NCBI GenBank assembly: GCA_012729535.1
Contig: JAAYCY010000009.1
Span: 49,532-113,531, forward strand
DNA length: 64,000 nucleotides
Source of the DNA: Methanomicrobiales archaeon
GTDB lineage: Archaea; Halobacteriota; Methanomicrobia; Methanomicrobiales; Methanospirillaceae
Reading direction: 5' to 3'
The first letter of the stretch is position 1, and every line of letters starts with the position of its first letter. A program made the translations under genes and the position numbers. Below, piece by piece: positions 27,602-36,943 of this stretch. The notes beneath the pieces were generated by a model that did no database searches, was not told the DNA's origin, and was given only the letters and a program-made list of their open reading frames with translations.

Positions 27602-28273
27602 ATGCAGCATAAATTACATTTCAGCAGGTTCATTCTTCTTCTCTGTATTATTGCAGGGATGATAACTTCTGCACATTCAGTCCAGGCTCTCTCTCCTGGT
27701 TTTACCTATTACGAGGATGATGATGGATACACCCAGGGATCTCTATTTCGGACACCTACCTGGTTATTATCACAGATTGACCAGAATATCATGAGCACGG
27801 TTCTGGACCAAGGCCCTGTTCCAACTCCAACGGAGGAACCTTTAACGTATGATGACTATCTTGCTGAGGGATATGCTGCCCTTGAAGGAGGGAATTTCAG
27901 GACTGCATATAATGCCTTTAAAAAGGCAATAGAACTGGAGGGAACCTCTGTAGATGCGTGGTATGGAGCAGGTATTGCACTTGAAAACCAGAAGAGATAC
28001 CTTTCAGCCGTTGATGCATATTCAAATGCAATCTCATATGCACACAATGCTACTTCCAGGTGGGCATCATATGCCGGGAAGGGAAGAATCCTCTATCATC
28101 TCAACCAGTACAGCGATGCAGAAACTGCACTGATATCTGCGATAACGCAGTATGAAATGGCAGGAATATCCTATCCGGATGAGATCGAAGAAATATACCG
28201 GTTAATTGATGAAATATCAGAAAAAACAGGGAGCAGTGAAGTATTGAGTTCAAGTGCTTATACATCCCCCTGA
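27602..28273 (+). CDS. Secreted TPR protein, second of a tandem pair
   Basis: The 223-residue paralogue of the gene before it has a signal peptide (hydrophobic core about 10-28), the same YTQGSLFRTPTWLLSQ motif after cleavage, and TPR units (YLAEGYAALEGGNFRTAYNAFKKAI, AGIALENQKRYLSAVDAYSNAI). It differs from its twin by a longer acidic N-terminus (YYEDDDGY) and a Ser-rich tail. The 74-base gap between the two genes is enough for a separate promoter. Confidence 0.8.
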   Translation: MQHKLHFSRFILLLCIIAGMITSAHSVQALSPGFTYYEDDDGYTQGSLFRTPTWLLSQIDQNIMSTVLDQGPVPTPTEEPLTYDDYLAEGYAALEGGNFRTAYNAFKKAIELEGTSVDAWYGAGIALENQKRYLSAVDAYSNAISYAHNATSRWASYAGKGRILYHLNQYSDAETALISAITQYEMAGISYPDEIEEIYRLIDEISEKTGSSEVLSSSAYTSP

Positions 28274-28330
28274 ATATAGGAACAGATTACACTCCACATC
28301 CTTTTTACCTGTTACAACGTTTTTACTTGT

Positions 28331-28840
28331 ATGAAGCAGTTTTCAGCTACGTTATCAGTCATTGTGATTATTGGTATGAGTATTATGCCCATATCTGCCG
28401 GGCCTGTTTCTTTTCCGGACGAATCCATCAGCATTACATTGGAAAGGGGGATGTGTTTTGGTACTTGCCCGGTATATGGAATTACTCTCTTCGGAAACGG
28501 AACAACGTTCTGGGAAGGCAGATATTTTGTGGAAAATGAAGGAAATATCACCGACTCCATCGATCCCCTCATAGTAGCAGATCTGTTTCACCATCTTGAT
28601 TTTGATGGTTTTTTTCTTTTAAACGATTCATATTCTTCATATGGGATAACCGACATGCCATCGGCCACTCTTACCGTTCAAAATAATTCCATAAATAAAC
28701 GTGTCTATCATTATTACGGAGACCGTTCTGCTCCTGAAATCCTGTTCATGATGGAAGATGCTGTTGATACAGTGGCCAACACCAGCAGGTGGATCGGAAA
28801 TAGTTCGGTTACTGATAATTATAACGAAATCATCTTTTGA
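28331..28840 (+). CDS. Secreted DUF6438-like protein
   Basis: The 169-residue product has a signal peptide (MKQFSATLSVIVIIGMSIMPISA). It then has ITLERGMCFGTCPVYGITLFGNG, close to the CFGxCPxYxxxIxxDG signature of the DUF6438 family found widely in bacteria. The two cysteines could form a disulfide or bind metal. Function is unknown. Family assignment is from memory of the motif. Confidence 0.65.
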   Translation: MKQFSATLSVIVIIGMSIMPISAGPVSFPDESISITLERGMCFGTCPVYGITLFGNGTTFWEGRYFVENEGNITDSIDPLIVADLFHHLDFDGFFLLNDSYSSYGITDMPSATLTVQNNSINKRVYHYYGDRSAPEILFMMEDAVDTVANTSRWIGNSSVTDNYNEIIF

Positions 28841-29010
28841 TTTCAGGAAAAACTGCCCTATCTGGCTACCATTCCCATTTTCTTACAGGAAGAAAAATTT
28901 TCGGAAATATTTACCCAATTTTTAATTGAGATAAACCATATTCTCATCAGGTACTTCGGATATTTTTGAAAGACTCAACATCCATATCTCATCCAGACTA
29001 ATAATATTAT

Positions 29011-29205
29011 ATGAAAAGAGTTGTTTCTAGCACGACAAAAATAGAGGGAGTATGGCGATGTGATCCATGCCGGTACTATTACTATCCGGAAAAAGGAGAT
29101 TCTACCCAGAATATTCCACCCGGAACAGCATTCGAAGATCTACCTTCGACCTGGAGATGTCCGATTTGTAGAGAACCCAAATCCATGTTTACATTGATGC
29201 GATAA
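29011..29205 (+). CDS. Rubredoxin-like protein
   Basis: The 64-residue product has two CxxC knuckles, [10 protein letters not shown] and CPICRE, with the rubredoxin spacing and the [15 protein letters not shown] stretch between them. It would bind one iron and serve as a one-electron carrier in the cytosol, often in oxygen-stress defence. In the first knuckle the usual glycine after the second cysteine is arginine (CR for CG), which is atypical. It stands alone with about 170 bases of non-coding DNA on each side. Confidence 0.85.
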   Translation: MKRVVSSTTKIEGVWRCDPCRYYYYPEKGDSTQNIPPGTAFEDLPSTWRCPICREPKSMFTLMR

Positions 29206-29392
29206 TTTTTGTCAGCAATATCCGGAAATCCCTTTTTTTAGTCGACACCATTGTTCTGGAATGCATAATCGAGAGAGAACAGATGATATTTCAGAATGGG
29301 GGAAAAACAAAAATTCTCTATTCTTTATTAAATCATTAAAAAACGTTCATATTATGAAATACTTTAATATCAACATATACAAGTGATAAGTA

Positions 29393-29935
29393 ATGGAACC
29401 TGAAACCCTTACCAAGGGCAGTCTCCTTGCCCGGGGTATATTTGCTGTTATCGTGGGAATTCTCTGTTTCACCATTCCACTTGCAATGGAAGCAGTTATC
29501 GCCTATATAATTGGGATTTTTCTTCTGATGATATCTCTGATGACCGGGGGGATGAGTCTTTCATATAAGCAGCCAGGAAGATGGCCGGTACTCATTCTTT
29601 CAATTATTGGCGTTATCATTGCAATTCTGACCTTTATTTCCCCATTCTCTATGATCATAGCACTAACAATCCTGATAGCAGCATGGGCAATTATTACCGG
29701 TATTACTGAACTATTTATTGCCTTTTCATTACAAGAACTACCATTCCGCGCACTTCTTGGAGTTAACGGTTTTATCGGTGTATTGTTTGGTATCCTTATC
29801 GGATTTGCCCCGATACCAACATCAGGATCACTTATTCTCATAATCCTTCTGGGAATTTACTGCCTGGTGTTTGGTATTATCAGCATAATAACGGGCTTGT
29901 TGATGAAAAAAGGTGATTTGATAATATCCTGTTAA
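29393..29935 (+). CDS. HdeD-family (DUF308) membrane protein
   Basis: The 180-residue protein has six predicted helices, arranged as repeats of about 55 residues of the DUF308/HdeD type (for example LARGIFAVIVGILCFTIPLAM and GVNGFIGVLFGILIGFAP). In enterobacteria HdeD relates to acid resistance; in archaea its role is unknown. A TATA-like TTTAATAT lies near 29362, and the start at 29393 follows closely. Confidence 0.85.
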   Translation: MEPETLTKGSLLARGIFAVIVGILCFTIPLAMEAVIAYIIGIFLLMISLMTGGMSLSYKQPGRWPVLILSIIGVIIAILTFISPFSMIIALTILIAAWAIITGITELFIAFSLQELPFRALLGVNGFIGVLFGILIGFAPIPTSGSLILIILLGIYCLVFGIISIITGLLMKKGDLIISC

Positions 29936-29987
29936 ATTTTTATTCCCTGGGCAAGAAAGATATCCGGATATCTGGAAATGTTATAAT

Positions 29988-30335
29988 ATGCTGCAAAAAT
30001 TTGTAATCGGAATGATTATCCTGGGGAGTATTATTATTATACCCTCAGCTGTTACTGCATTGAATCAGAGCACCGAGGATCCTATCATTGGAACTTTTGA
30101 ATACTTTGCCGGTGATTATGTCGAAATTTATTCTTTCCTTCCAGATTCAGTATTTGAAGCTGAAGGACTTGGAAAAAAATTCATTGGTACGTGGGAAAAG
30201 ATATCTGAATTGGAATATCGGGCAACATTCCATGAGTTAAACTCAACCGATGATACAAACATGACTTCTGACATCTTTCTGTATGATCCAGAAACAGATC
30301 TACTCTGGTATCCAGCCCATCACCGGAAAAATTAA
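29988..30335 (+). CDS. Small secreted protein, unknown
   Basis: The 115-residue product has a signal peptide (MLQKFVIGMIILGSIIIIPSAVTA). A soluble part follows (EDPIIGTFEYFAGDYVEIYSF, KFIGTWEKISELEYRATFH) resembling a lipocalin-like small beta domain of the kind that measures as one repeat in methanogen secreted proteins. I cannot name a family. It lies 52 bases after the HdeD gene. Confidence 0.55.
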   Translation: MLQKFVIGMIILGSIIIIPSAVTALNQSTEDPIIGTFEYFAGDYVEIYSFLPDSVFEAEGLGKKFIGTWEKISELEYRATFHELNSTDDTNMTSDIFLYDPETDLLWYPAHHRKN

Positions 30336-30373
30336 GGGGATATTAACCATCCAAAAGTGTAATGAATTGAAAA

Positions 30374-31144
30374 TCATACTTTTTTGAGGGTTTTTTGAAC
30401 TGGCTCTATCTCCTGGATTATTTTTACCGACAAGTAACTGGCAAAGATGTCAGGACAGATGAAAATTCCTGTATTAATGCCATCCTCTTCCATTATTGAC
30501 AAGGATTCCCTCCGATCAGCCATTACAAGCAATTTCATCAATAGGTTGATACTTTCCCCTTGCCGGTGATGAAAAAGGGATGACTCAATATCATTACCAC
30601 CAGTATAACATTTTACCGGAGCAGACTCTGCAAGTTCCCTGTCGCTGACAACAAGATATACGTCCACCCTTTTTGCTGCATTGGAAATAACACTGCCATA
30701 CCTTGTAAGAATTGTATTATCATTACAAAGCAGTATAATTTCAGATTTCGCACGACGGAGCATCATCCGAATCTGATTATCCCGGGTCCATTCGGTACAT
30801 AATTTATACCCCTGCATGAATGGTTCATGTGTTTCTGTTTCCAAGGCTTTCAGACGATGGTACAGGTTATCAAAAGAGATTACAGATTCACGTTTCAGTT
30901 TTTCAAAAGTCTTGGCGAGATCAACAGGAGAATAACGAACCGGGTTCATACCGGAAGAGACAACGAATCCTTTCCGGGTTAACAACGTGAGAGTTTCATA
31001 GATTCTGCCACGTGGAATCTTTGTCAGTTCATGAATTTCTCTGGCACTTGCAATCCTGAGTGCTGATAAGATAACGTAAACCTTTGCTTCATATTCACTC
31101 AATCCTATTTCTTTCAACTCTGCGAGCAATGAATCATCAATCAT
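30374..31144 (-). CDS. TrmB-family transcriptional regulator
   Basis: TrmB proteins are archaeal sugar- or metabolite-sensing regulators. The winged helix is at about 8-75 (LKEIGLSEYEAKVYVILSAL, ASAREIHELTKIPRGRIYETLTLLTRKGFV). A coiled linker follows, then a C-terminal effector domain (about 110-250, QIRMMLRRAKSEIILLCND). It is divergent from a broken MFS transporter. Such pairing suggests it once regulated that transporter. Confidence 0.88.
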   Translation of the reverse strand: MIDDSLLAELKEIGLSEYEAKVYVILSALRIASAREIHELTKIPRGRIYETLTLLTRKGFVVSSGMNPVRYSPVDLAKTFEKLKRESVISFDNLYHRLKALETETHEPFMQGYKLCTEWTRDNQIRMMLRRAKSEIILLCNDNTILTRYGSVISNAAKRVDVYLVVSDRELAESAPVKCYTGGNDIESSLFHHRQGESINLLMKLLVMADRRESLSIMEEDGINTGIFICPDIFASYLSVKIIQEIEPVQKTLKKV

Positions 31145-31744
31145 AGATTAGCTACCCTGTTTCTCGGAAGTATGTTGTTTTTCCTTATGCCGATAAAATT
31201 TCCTTACTTAATCGCCCACATGGATGCTGCACGGATTTTAGGAGAAAAAACCGCTCTAACCAGCGGATTATTCCTAGGAATCATGGGATGTGCTGCATCC
31301 GTGATTGGTATATTCTACGGAAGACTTGCCTGGAGATTTAACGTGTACACGATTCTTGCTACCACATTTCTCTTTTTTGGAATTGGATACTGCAGCCTGG
31401 GCCTTGCTTCATCGCTTTCCGTAGTTTTACTTGCAGTAATCTTTATTGGTCTTGCGAATGGCATCCTGATGCCGACAATTCTGACCTGGATAGCCAAAAT
31501 CACCCCAAAACAGTTTCTTGGCCGGGCAAGTGGGGGGTTTTCAGTATCGCTGAATATCGGCCAGTTTGCATCCACGCTTGCAATAGTGCCCGTAGTTGTA
31601 CTTGTTTCAACGATAAACTCAATGTTTTTTACCTTCGGATGTGTTTCATTTATCCTTTCTTTGCCCTATTTCTACCTGTTCATGAAGGAAAAATATATCA
31701 TTCAGGATGTAACTTCTTCTGATTTAAAACTGGATTTATTGTAA
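31130..31744 (+). pseudogene. MFS transporter, C-terminal half only
   Basis: From an ATG at 31172 a 190-residue frame encodes helices 7-12 of a major-facilitator transporter (FGIGYCSLGLASSLSVVLLAVI, ITPKQFLGRASGGFSVSLNIGQ). Frame and family similarity continue upstream of the ATG without a stop (RLATLFLGS before MLFFLMPIKFPYLI) into the TrmB gene start. The first half of the gene is therefore missing, not merely mis-started. A functional transporter is unlikely. Fragments of an N-terminal half lie downstream. Confidence 0.75.
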
Positions 31745-31880
31745 TTGGGGCTTTGTTGATAACCATAGGTCAATTATTTTTTTCCTGCAGTATGGAACCC
31801 AAAAAACCGTGTAATTATGTATTCTGATTACTGAGTGTAAGAATTCAACCGATAAAAATGGGAGATATCAGATCTAAAAA

Positions 31881-32211
31881 AATCCCCTTTTTCTGCTTTG
31901 CATCACCGGGTATCTCGCCATGACCGGAGGAGTTCTGCTTGCACCTGCACTTTTCCAGAAAAGGTAAGGCCATTGCAGACAACTACGCAATCAATAGCTC
32001 TGCTGATGTCTGTGTTTACTCTCTAGGCAGCGATTTTCACTCTTATTCGGCATATTTTATTGACCGGGTGGACCGAAAATAGATATTGATACCAAGCCTC
32101 GTATTATACAGACTGCCGGGAATTATTAGTTTTTTTATCATAAAATTTCACGCGGATAACGATACCCATTCTTATTTTTTTGACGGTAAACAGGGTATTA
32201 GTAATACATGA
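31881..32211 (+). pseudogene. MFS transporter, decayed N-terminal half
   Basis: No long open frame exists here, but translations read as MFS helices 1-4. One frame gives LLCITGYLAMTGGVLLAPALFQKR and then a stop. The adjacent frame gives KAIADNYAINSS and YSAYFIDRVDRK, an in-frame TAG, then ILIPSLVLYRLPGIISFFII and FFDGKQGIS. The DRVxRK loop between helices 2 and 3 and the GxxQGIG-like loop are MFS hallmarks. At least one frameshift and one nonsense codon are present. It lies after, not before, the C-terminal half. Confidence 0.65.
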
Positions 32212-32296
32212 TGTCAGTAACTGTTTTGTCTGATACAGCCTCTTTTGGGGCAATGATCAGAGCGAATCTGTGAATATAAAATAAGGGCACAGATTA

Positions 32297-33517
32297 CTAC
32301 TTCCAGCAGAACATGCATGTGTGATCCATTTCTTTCCAACTCCTGATAATTTCTCCAATATCCAGTCCGATAATATAAACAGGAAATAATCCGGCGATTT
32401 TTGTGCAGGAGGCAGTATGTATACGCGCCTCTGCAAGGAGAGACCGAATATCTTTCCAGGCCATGGAAGAAGTACCCGTTGCAAAATTGGGATCATTGAC
32501 AGTCGGTACAGATGAATCCTGGTTGAGAAAATTTCTGACATTCTTTAACCGATCCAAAAGTTCAGTTCCAAATCTTATGGGAATTTTTCGGCTCAGTATA
32601 CTCTGCAGGAACTGCATCCAGACAAACATACTAATTAAAAGATATAGAATCCAGATATTTGCCCTGTTGTTGATCAGCTCACTTCCTGCAATATACATGC
32701 TGGTAGTATAACCGGGAAGAAGCATAGCAATAATTAGTATTATTGTTGCACAGGTCGCGATAAAGACCGTTAGAACACCAAGGATCAAAACAAGGAGCAG
32801 TCTGACCCTGTTAAGCCGGGAGATGGCACCAAGGAATAACCGGGAAATGAGTGCATAATGGCGTTTTAATAGCCAGAGATTCAGGTAGAATATTATAATT
32901 CCCAGGCATTGCACAAAGATAAGCAGGAAAGTCATTTGAGGGATTTGTCCGATTAATCGTAAAACTATGGCAAATATAAAGGAGACAGAGTAGATAGCTA
33001 CCATTCCCCATGTCAGTGGCATAAGACCAAGAAGAAAGAATCGAATCGCCAGACGAATGACGAAAAAGTAGTTCTTTTTTAGTTCAAGGCTTTTTATCTG
33101 GAATATTATATCTGCCTTGGATATCACAGGTGTTTTTTTCTCCCGTGAGCCTGTGAGAAAGTTAATAACCATAAGAACGGGAATGAGAAATGGATAAAAA
33201 AGATAGAAATACAGACTTCCCAGAATCCAGATTACCATATAGTTTCGGGGATAACTATCAAGGTAGAACAAATTGAGAAAAAGTGTGATAATTACCGCAA
33301 GGTATCCAGCAATGGGTGTCCTCTCATTCTTAATTCTGGTAAAAAAGGTTTCAAACCGATTAATCTCTCCAGAAAGTTCAGTCAGCAGTTCCTCCTTCTC
33401 AATAGGATTTACAGGAGAAAATCCGGGTTTTTCTCTTCCCAGTGACTGGATCTGAGAGTTATTCATCACATGTACTGGTTGCTTATTAGATAAATGGATC
33501 TCGGGTGTATTCTGCAC
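32297..33517 (-). CDS. Polytopic membrane protein, unknown
   Basis: The 406-residue product has a hydrophilic N-terminus with a possible coiled segment (EKEELLTELSGEINRFETFF, about 42-61). About eight hydrophobic helices follow between 70 and 310, then a soluble tail containing CTKIAG and CMFCWK. An alternative start lies at the second methionine (MNNSQIQSLGRE, near 33466). I recognise no family; it may be a signalling or channel-like protein peculiar to this group. Confidence 0.55.
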   Translation of the reverse strand: MQNTPEIHLSNKQPVHVMNNSQIQSLGREKPGFSPVNPIEKEELLTELSGEINRFETFFTRIKNERTPIAGYLAVIITLFLNLFYLDSYPRNYMVIWILGSLYFYLFYPFLIPVLMVINFLTGSREKKTPVISKADIIFQIKSLELKKNYFFVIRLAIRFFLLGLMPLTWGMVAIYSVSFIFAIVLRLIGQIPQMTFLLIFVQCLGIIIFYLNLWLLKRHYALISRLFLGAISRLNRVRLLLVLILGVLTVFIATCATIILIIAMLLPGYTTSMYIAGSELINNRANIWILYLLISMFVWMQFLQSILSRKIPIRFGTELLDRLKNVRNFLNQDSSVPTVNDPNFATGTSSMAWKDIRSLLAEARIHTASCTKIAGLFPVYIIGLDIGEIIRSWKEMDHTCMFCWK

Positions 33518-33960
33518 ATGTGATAGTCCATAATTTTAAAAAAGGGTTAAGTAAATTGGTTCATATTTTGCACTTTATTACTTTTCATGATACCCAATTC
33601 CCACATAATAAATCAACCGTATTTCCCGATTTAAACTCCGCTACACAAATGTATATGTACCTAACTAATTAGTTCGTAATTAACAGACAATTGTCGGTTT
33701 TTATCAGATAAATCGGTCAAAATGCAGAGATATAACGGGACACTATTGGCAAGTCAACTCATACGAAAGGATTGTACCACTCACTCACCGATCAGGGAAT
33801 ACAGACCCTTTAAAAAATCCAATTCAGAATGAGATTTTATAAAAAAATATGACCCTATTTTCTAATTTTCAGACCGCAATAACCCCAAAAGAAGATTCCA
33901 CGCAATCTATCCTGACTTTTAGGGTGAATATTTATTGACTTCCGGTTCCCATATTTAGAG
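33518..33960. other. Intergenic region between divergent genes, with a 12-bp palindrome
   Basis: No gene of convincing length is present; a 36-codon frame starting near 33723 has no recognisable features. AACTAATTAGTT at 33663-33674 is a perfect palindrome of the MarR-operator style. No marR gene lies adjacent, so it may be left from a lost gene. The promoters for the flanking membrane-protein genes must lie here. The region is AT-rich. Confidence 0.35.
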
Positions 33961-34386
33961 ATGAAAAAGAAAATATTTGGAATTGTTGGCCTTATATTCG
34001 GAATTATTGCTATATTGACCGGAGTATATGCACTATATCTAAACTCACTCTTCATGGCCGGAGGATATCTCTTTTTTGTGGCTATTGTAGGAGTGCTGTT
34101 TACCCGGTTCTTTTGTGCATCATGCCCGATTAAAGATACCTGCATACATATCCTTCCAGGGTACATCGCCAGGATATGGAAAGAAAGACCCGGACCATAT
34201 ACTCCGGTAAACCTTTTAATCTCCGGATTTCTTTTCGTAATTATATTCCTACCACCCCTGCCTGCACTCATCAGATTACCAGTCCCCCTACTCATCTTTC
34301 TGGTTTGTATAGGTCTTGCAGCATTAACCAGTATTCAATTTCTCTGTCCTGAATGTGAAAACCGGTTCTGTCCGTTTCGGAGATAG
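33961..34386 (+). CDS. Small membrane protein with paired cysteine motifs
   Basis: The 141-residue product has four hydrophobic helices (about 5-24, 28-47, 75-93, 97-115). A cytoplasmic or external loop contains FFCASCPIKDTCIHILPG and the C-terminus is CPECENRFCPFRR. The seven cysteines suggest a metal or Fe-S site at the membrane. I cannot name the family. Confidence 0.6.
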   Translation: MKKKIFGIVGLIFGIIAILTGVYALYLNSLFMAGGYLFFVAIVGVLFTRFFCASCPIKDTCIHILPGYIARIWKERPGPYTPVNLLISGFLFVIIFLPPLPALIRLPVPLLIFLVCIGLAALTSIQFLCPECENRFCPFRR

Positions 34387-34587
34387 CAATCATATGAAAA
34401 ATTTCATACCCATCTCAGGAAATGACTAATGCAGGAAAAAAATCCAATACCAGTAGTCCCAAACCAGGCCAATCGATTTTTATCTACCGGATAGGGAACA
34501 GGGAATAGAGAAAAAAGGAGAAACAAACAGATGATAGCGAATTTTACCCTCTTTTCTTTCGTTTGAAAATTAAAAATTTTATGGTTT

Positions 34588-35016
34588 TTACGCAAAATTC
34601 AATACGACTAATGGATGAGGATTTAACCTTTCGTAATACGGGTGAAACATAATACCCAGAATGTTACCAAAAGGATCCACTACGGAGGCGGTAGAGTATC
34701 CCCCGTTATGGCCTCGAAATGGCTCATAGACTTTGGCTCCCAATGAGATTAATTTTTCAAGAGTTGTTTTTACATCATCTGTGTGCCAGTACACGATAGG
34801 GCCGGAAGGATCAGGTGATATGTTCTTGCCTGCATACCTTTTATCTATCAGGAACAATTCGTGTTTTGATCTTCCAATGTGAAATTCTACAAATTCCTGG
34901 TTTTCAAAAAAAGGAGAAACACCCAGAAACACTGTATACCATTTTTTGGCAATATCTAAATCAGAAACATAATAAATGACCGCCGAAAGCCCCAGAATCA
35001 TTTGTGATTGTATCAT
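34588..35016 (-). CDS. Glyoxalase/bleomycin-resistance (VOC) family protein
   Basis: The 142-residue single VOC domain has AVIYYVSDLDIAKKWYTVFLG at the start and STASVVDPFGNILGIMFHPYY near the end, with metal-site-like HIG and E/G positions. The ATG at 35016 is preferred over an upstream TTG at 35040. The reaction is unknown; the family includes isomerases, dioxygenases and binding proteins. A fragment of a second, related VOC gene lies at 45487-45670. Confidence 0.8.
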   Translation of the reverse strand: MIQSQMILGLSAVIYYVSDLDIAKKWYTVFLGVSPFFENQEFVEFHIGRSKHELFLIDKRYAGKNISPDPSGPIVYWHTDDVKTTLEKLISLGAKVYEPFRGHNGGYSTASVVDPFGNILGIMFHPYYERLNPHPLVVLNFA

Positions 35017-35061
35017 GGTAATCAGAATTTTCGATCCCAAATGAATGAAATCACTTAATAA

Positions 35062-35391
35062 TCACTCCATAATTTCTTCGTTGAGCATTAAGGAATTTGA
35101 TACAGTATCAGACCACATATATACATGAAATCCACCAATTTTTCCATCCTGGGCTTTATTATGTATTGTTTCGATAACGGTATCAACTGCCTTGTCATTT
35201 ACAATGAGTTCGATTTCACTTATCGGAATAAGGTTTACCTCAATATTCCCGCCATGATATTTAATATTCACATCTCTTACATCCTGCTGGTTCAGGGCTA
35301 ATTTTTCGATACCCTCTAATCCGGGCATTTCAAGAGCACCCTTTACCTCCTCAAGCCGCTCTGGTTGTATCATCGCTTTGATGTGTTGCAT
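35062..35391 (-). CDS. Divergent PII-like signalling protein
   Basis: The 109-residue product begins MQHIKAMIQPERLEEVKGAL, like PII (MKKIEAIIRPxKLxxVKxAL). It keeps the EIELIVNDKAVDTVIETIHNKAQDGKIGGFHVYMW core, the PII strand-helix with TGKIGDGKIFV replaced by DGKIGGFHVYM. The T-loop is altered: there is no conserved tyrosine and no GRGxQKG stretch. It probably binds a different ligand or lacks nucleotide control. No amt or nitrogenase gene is near. Confidence 0.6.
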   Translation of the reverse strand: MQHIKAMIQPERLEEVKGALEMPGLEGIEKLALNQQDVRDVNIKYHGGNIEVNLIPISEIELIVNDKAVDTVIETIHNKAQDGKIGGFHVYMWSDTVSNSLMLNEEIME

Positions 35392-36095
35392 AATGCACCT
35401 GCCAGTTCATTTTTTTAATGACATTTATCCTCAAGTCCTACAATCGCCGCAATCTCTGCCCCAATCCCATCATGGTCAAACACGCTGCATACCAAAATCC
35501 CTTCAATTTACTGCCCAAAATCGGACAGAAAGTCCCACCAGGCAGATATTAGGGCATTAAAAGCGAAGCCCGGAATGATAATTGATCATATCAATATGCA
35601 CCTCCTGGCTCCAGGCTGGTTATTTTGATCCTGAAATTGCAGATTAAATCTCATCCGCCACAAGGTAAGACCAATAACATAGCTTAATTCTTACCCGTAC
35701 TTTCATCACATCAGCCTCCTATGCCGATATGTTAATCCGATTCTATTTTTCCCGGATTTCCTGTGTTTAACACAGAACCTTGCGTACCGGTGTTACCGGA
35801 TCAACATGAACCTAATTGCATTCATCAAGATAGTAAGAAATTACCTTCCTATATATTTAAATTTTACTATAGGGCGTTAAAAAAATTCATTGTTTGATGG
35901 ATCTTAAAAGGACACTCAAAACTTTTGAAAAACAGCGTTAATCCATTTACAGTAGTAAATGAAAAATAGGAGTTATTTATTTGACTAGCCGGGTTATGAC
36001 TTGTTTAGTACTTATCCTGGAACCTGGTTGTTGCTCTACCTGTTTTTAAGATCAGGACAGGCCCATACTCAATATTCTTTTAAAATCATTGATAG
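35392..36095. other. Intergenic region with a possible gene remnant
   Basis: These 700 bases contain no intact gene. On the reverse strand, about 35415-35505, one frame reads IEGILVCSVFDHDGIGAEIA and then AIVGLEDKCH and a stop. It looks like the end of a real protein but is cut by a stop upstream; I cannot name it. A TATA-like TATATATTTAAA lies near 35851-35862. Otherwise I see nothing. Confidence 0.35.
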
Positions 36096-36941
36096 TTACC
36101 TGAAATATTCAACAATATTATGAAATAATTTCATATTAAGGGATTCTGCCGGAACCAAAAGCTGTTTTCTTCTCAACTTCTCTTTCTGCAACGTCCAGTC
36201 ATATTGGTTCACAAATTCCATCGCCCGTTCAGGATGAGGCATCATTGCCAGGACTTTTCCGTCTGCAGAAGTAATTCCAGCGATATCAGCAGTTGATCCG
36301 TTCGGATTATATGGGTATTCTCCATCTGCAGGCCTCATGTCATCCCGACAGTAGGTAAAGGCAATCATCTTTTGGTTTTTTAGTCGTTGGAGTATTTCCT
36401 TTGAACAGGAAAAATTCCCTTCTCCATGAGATACCGGACAGACTATTCGCTCAATTCCCTTTGTCCAGAGACTCTCATGAGCAGGTTTGATGGTCACATA
36501 CCGGCATTCAAGTACCCCTTTCCGGTTTGGCATCAGGGCAATGTCGCGTTTATAATGCTTGTCAAATGCCGGAACAAGACCGAGATTTGCAAGGATTTGA
36601 AACCCGTTACAGATCCCGAGCACCAGGTTATCATCTTCAAGAAATTCAGTCAAATCATTCCATAGATTATTCCGGACCCGGTTTGCGTAGGCGTTCCCTG
36701 CCCCGGTATCATCACCATATGAAAATCCACCCGGAAACACCAAAAGCCGGTAATCAGTCATCTGGTATTTCCTATCAATCAGGTCGTTAATATGGACAAT
36801 ATCCGCATCCATACCTGCACGGGAGAGAGCATCTTTTGTCTCCAATTCAGAATTAATCCCGTAACCGCTCATAATGAGGGCCTTTTCAGTGATCACATCC
36901 TGTCTCGTAGTACCAGCATGGGAAGAAATTGTTCGGGTCAT
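36096..36941 (-). CDS. purQ: Phosphoribosylformylglycinamidine synthase, glutaminase subunit
   Basis: PurQ supplies ammonia from glutamine for the fourth step of purine synthesis. The class I amidotransferase triad is visible: cysteine in VLGICNGFQILANLGL, then histidine and glutamate in MMPHPERAMEFV. The 281-residue length exceeds the usual archaeal PurQ (about 220-230) through an N-terminal extension and inserts. The gene follows purL by two bases, in line with a two-gene operon. Confidence 0.93.
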   Translation of the reverse strand: MTRTISSHAGTTRQDVITEKALIMSGYGINSELETKDALSRAGMDADIVHINDLIDRKYQMTDYRLLVFPGGFSYGDDTGAGNAYANRVRNNLWNDLTEFLEDDNLVLGICNGFQILANLGLVPAFDKHYKRDIALMPNRKGVLECRYVTIKPAHESLWTKGIERIVCPVSHGEGNFSCSKEILQRLKNQKMIAFTYCRDDMRPADGEYPYNPNGSTADIAGITSADGKVLAMMPHPERAMEFVNQYDWTLQKEKLRRKQLLVPAESLNMKLFHNIVEYFR

Positions 36942-36943
36942 CG

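Noticed and set aside
34404..34595. A 63-codon reverse frame between the small membrane protein and the VOC gene
   Set aside because: There is no start signal and no recognisable domain; the region is best seen as a short spacer.
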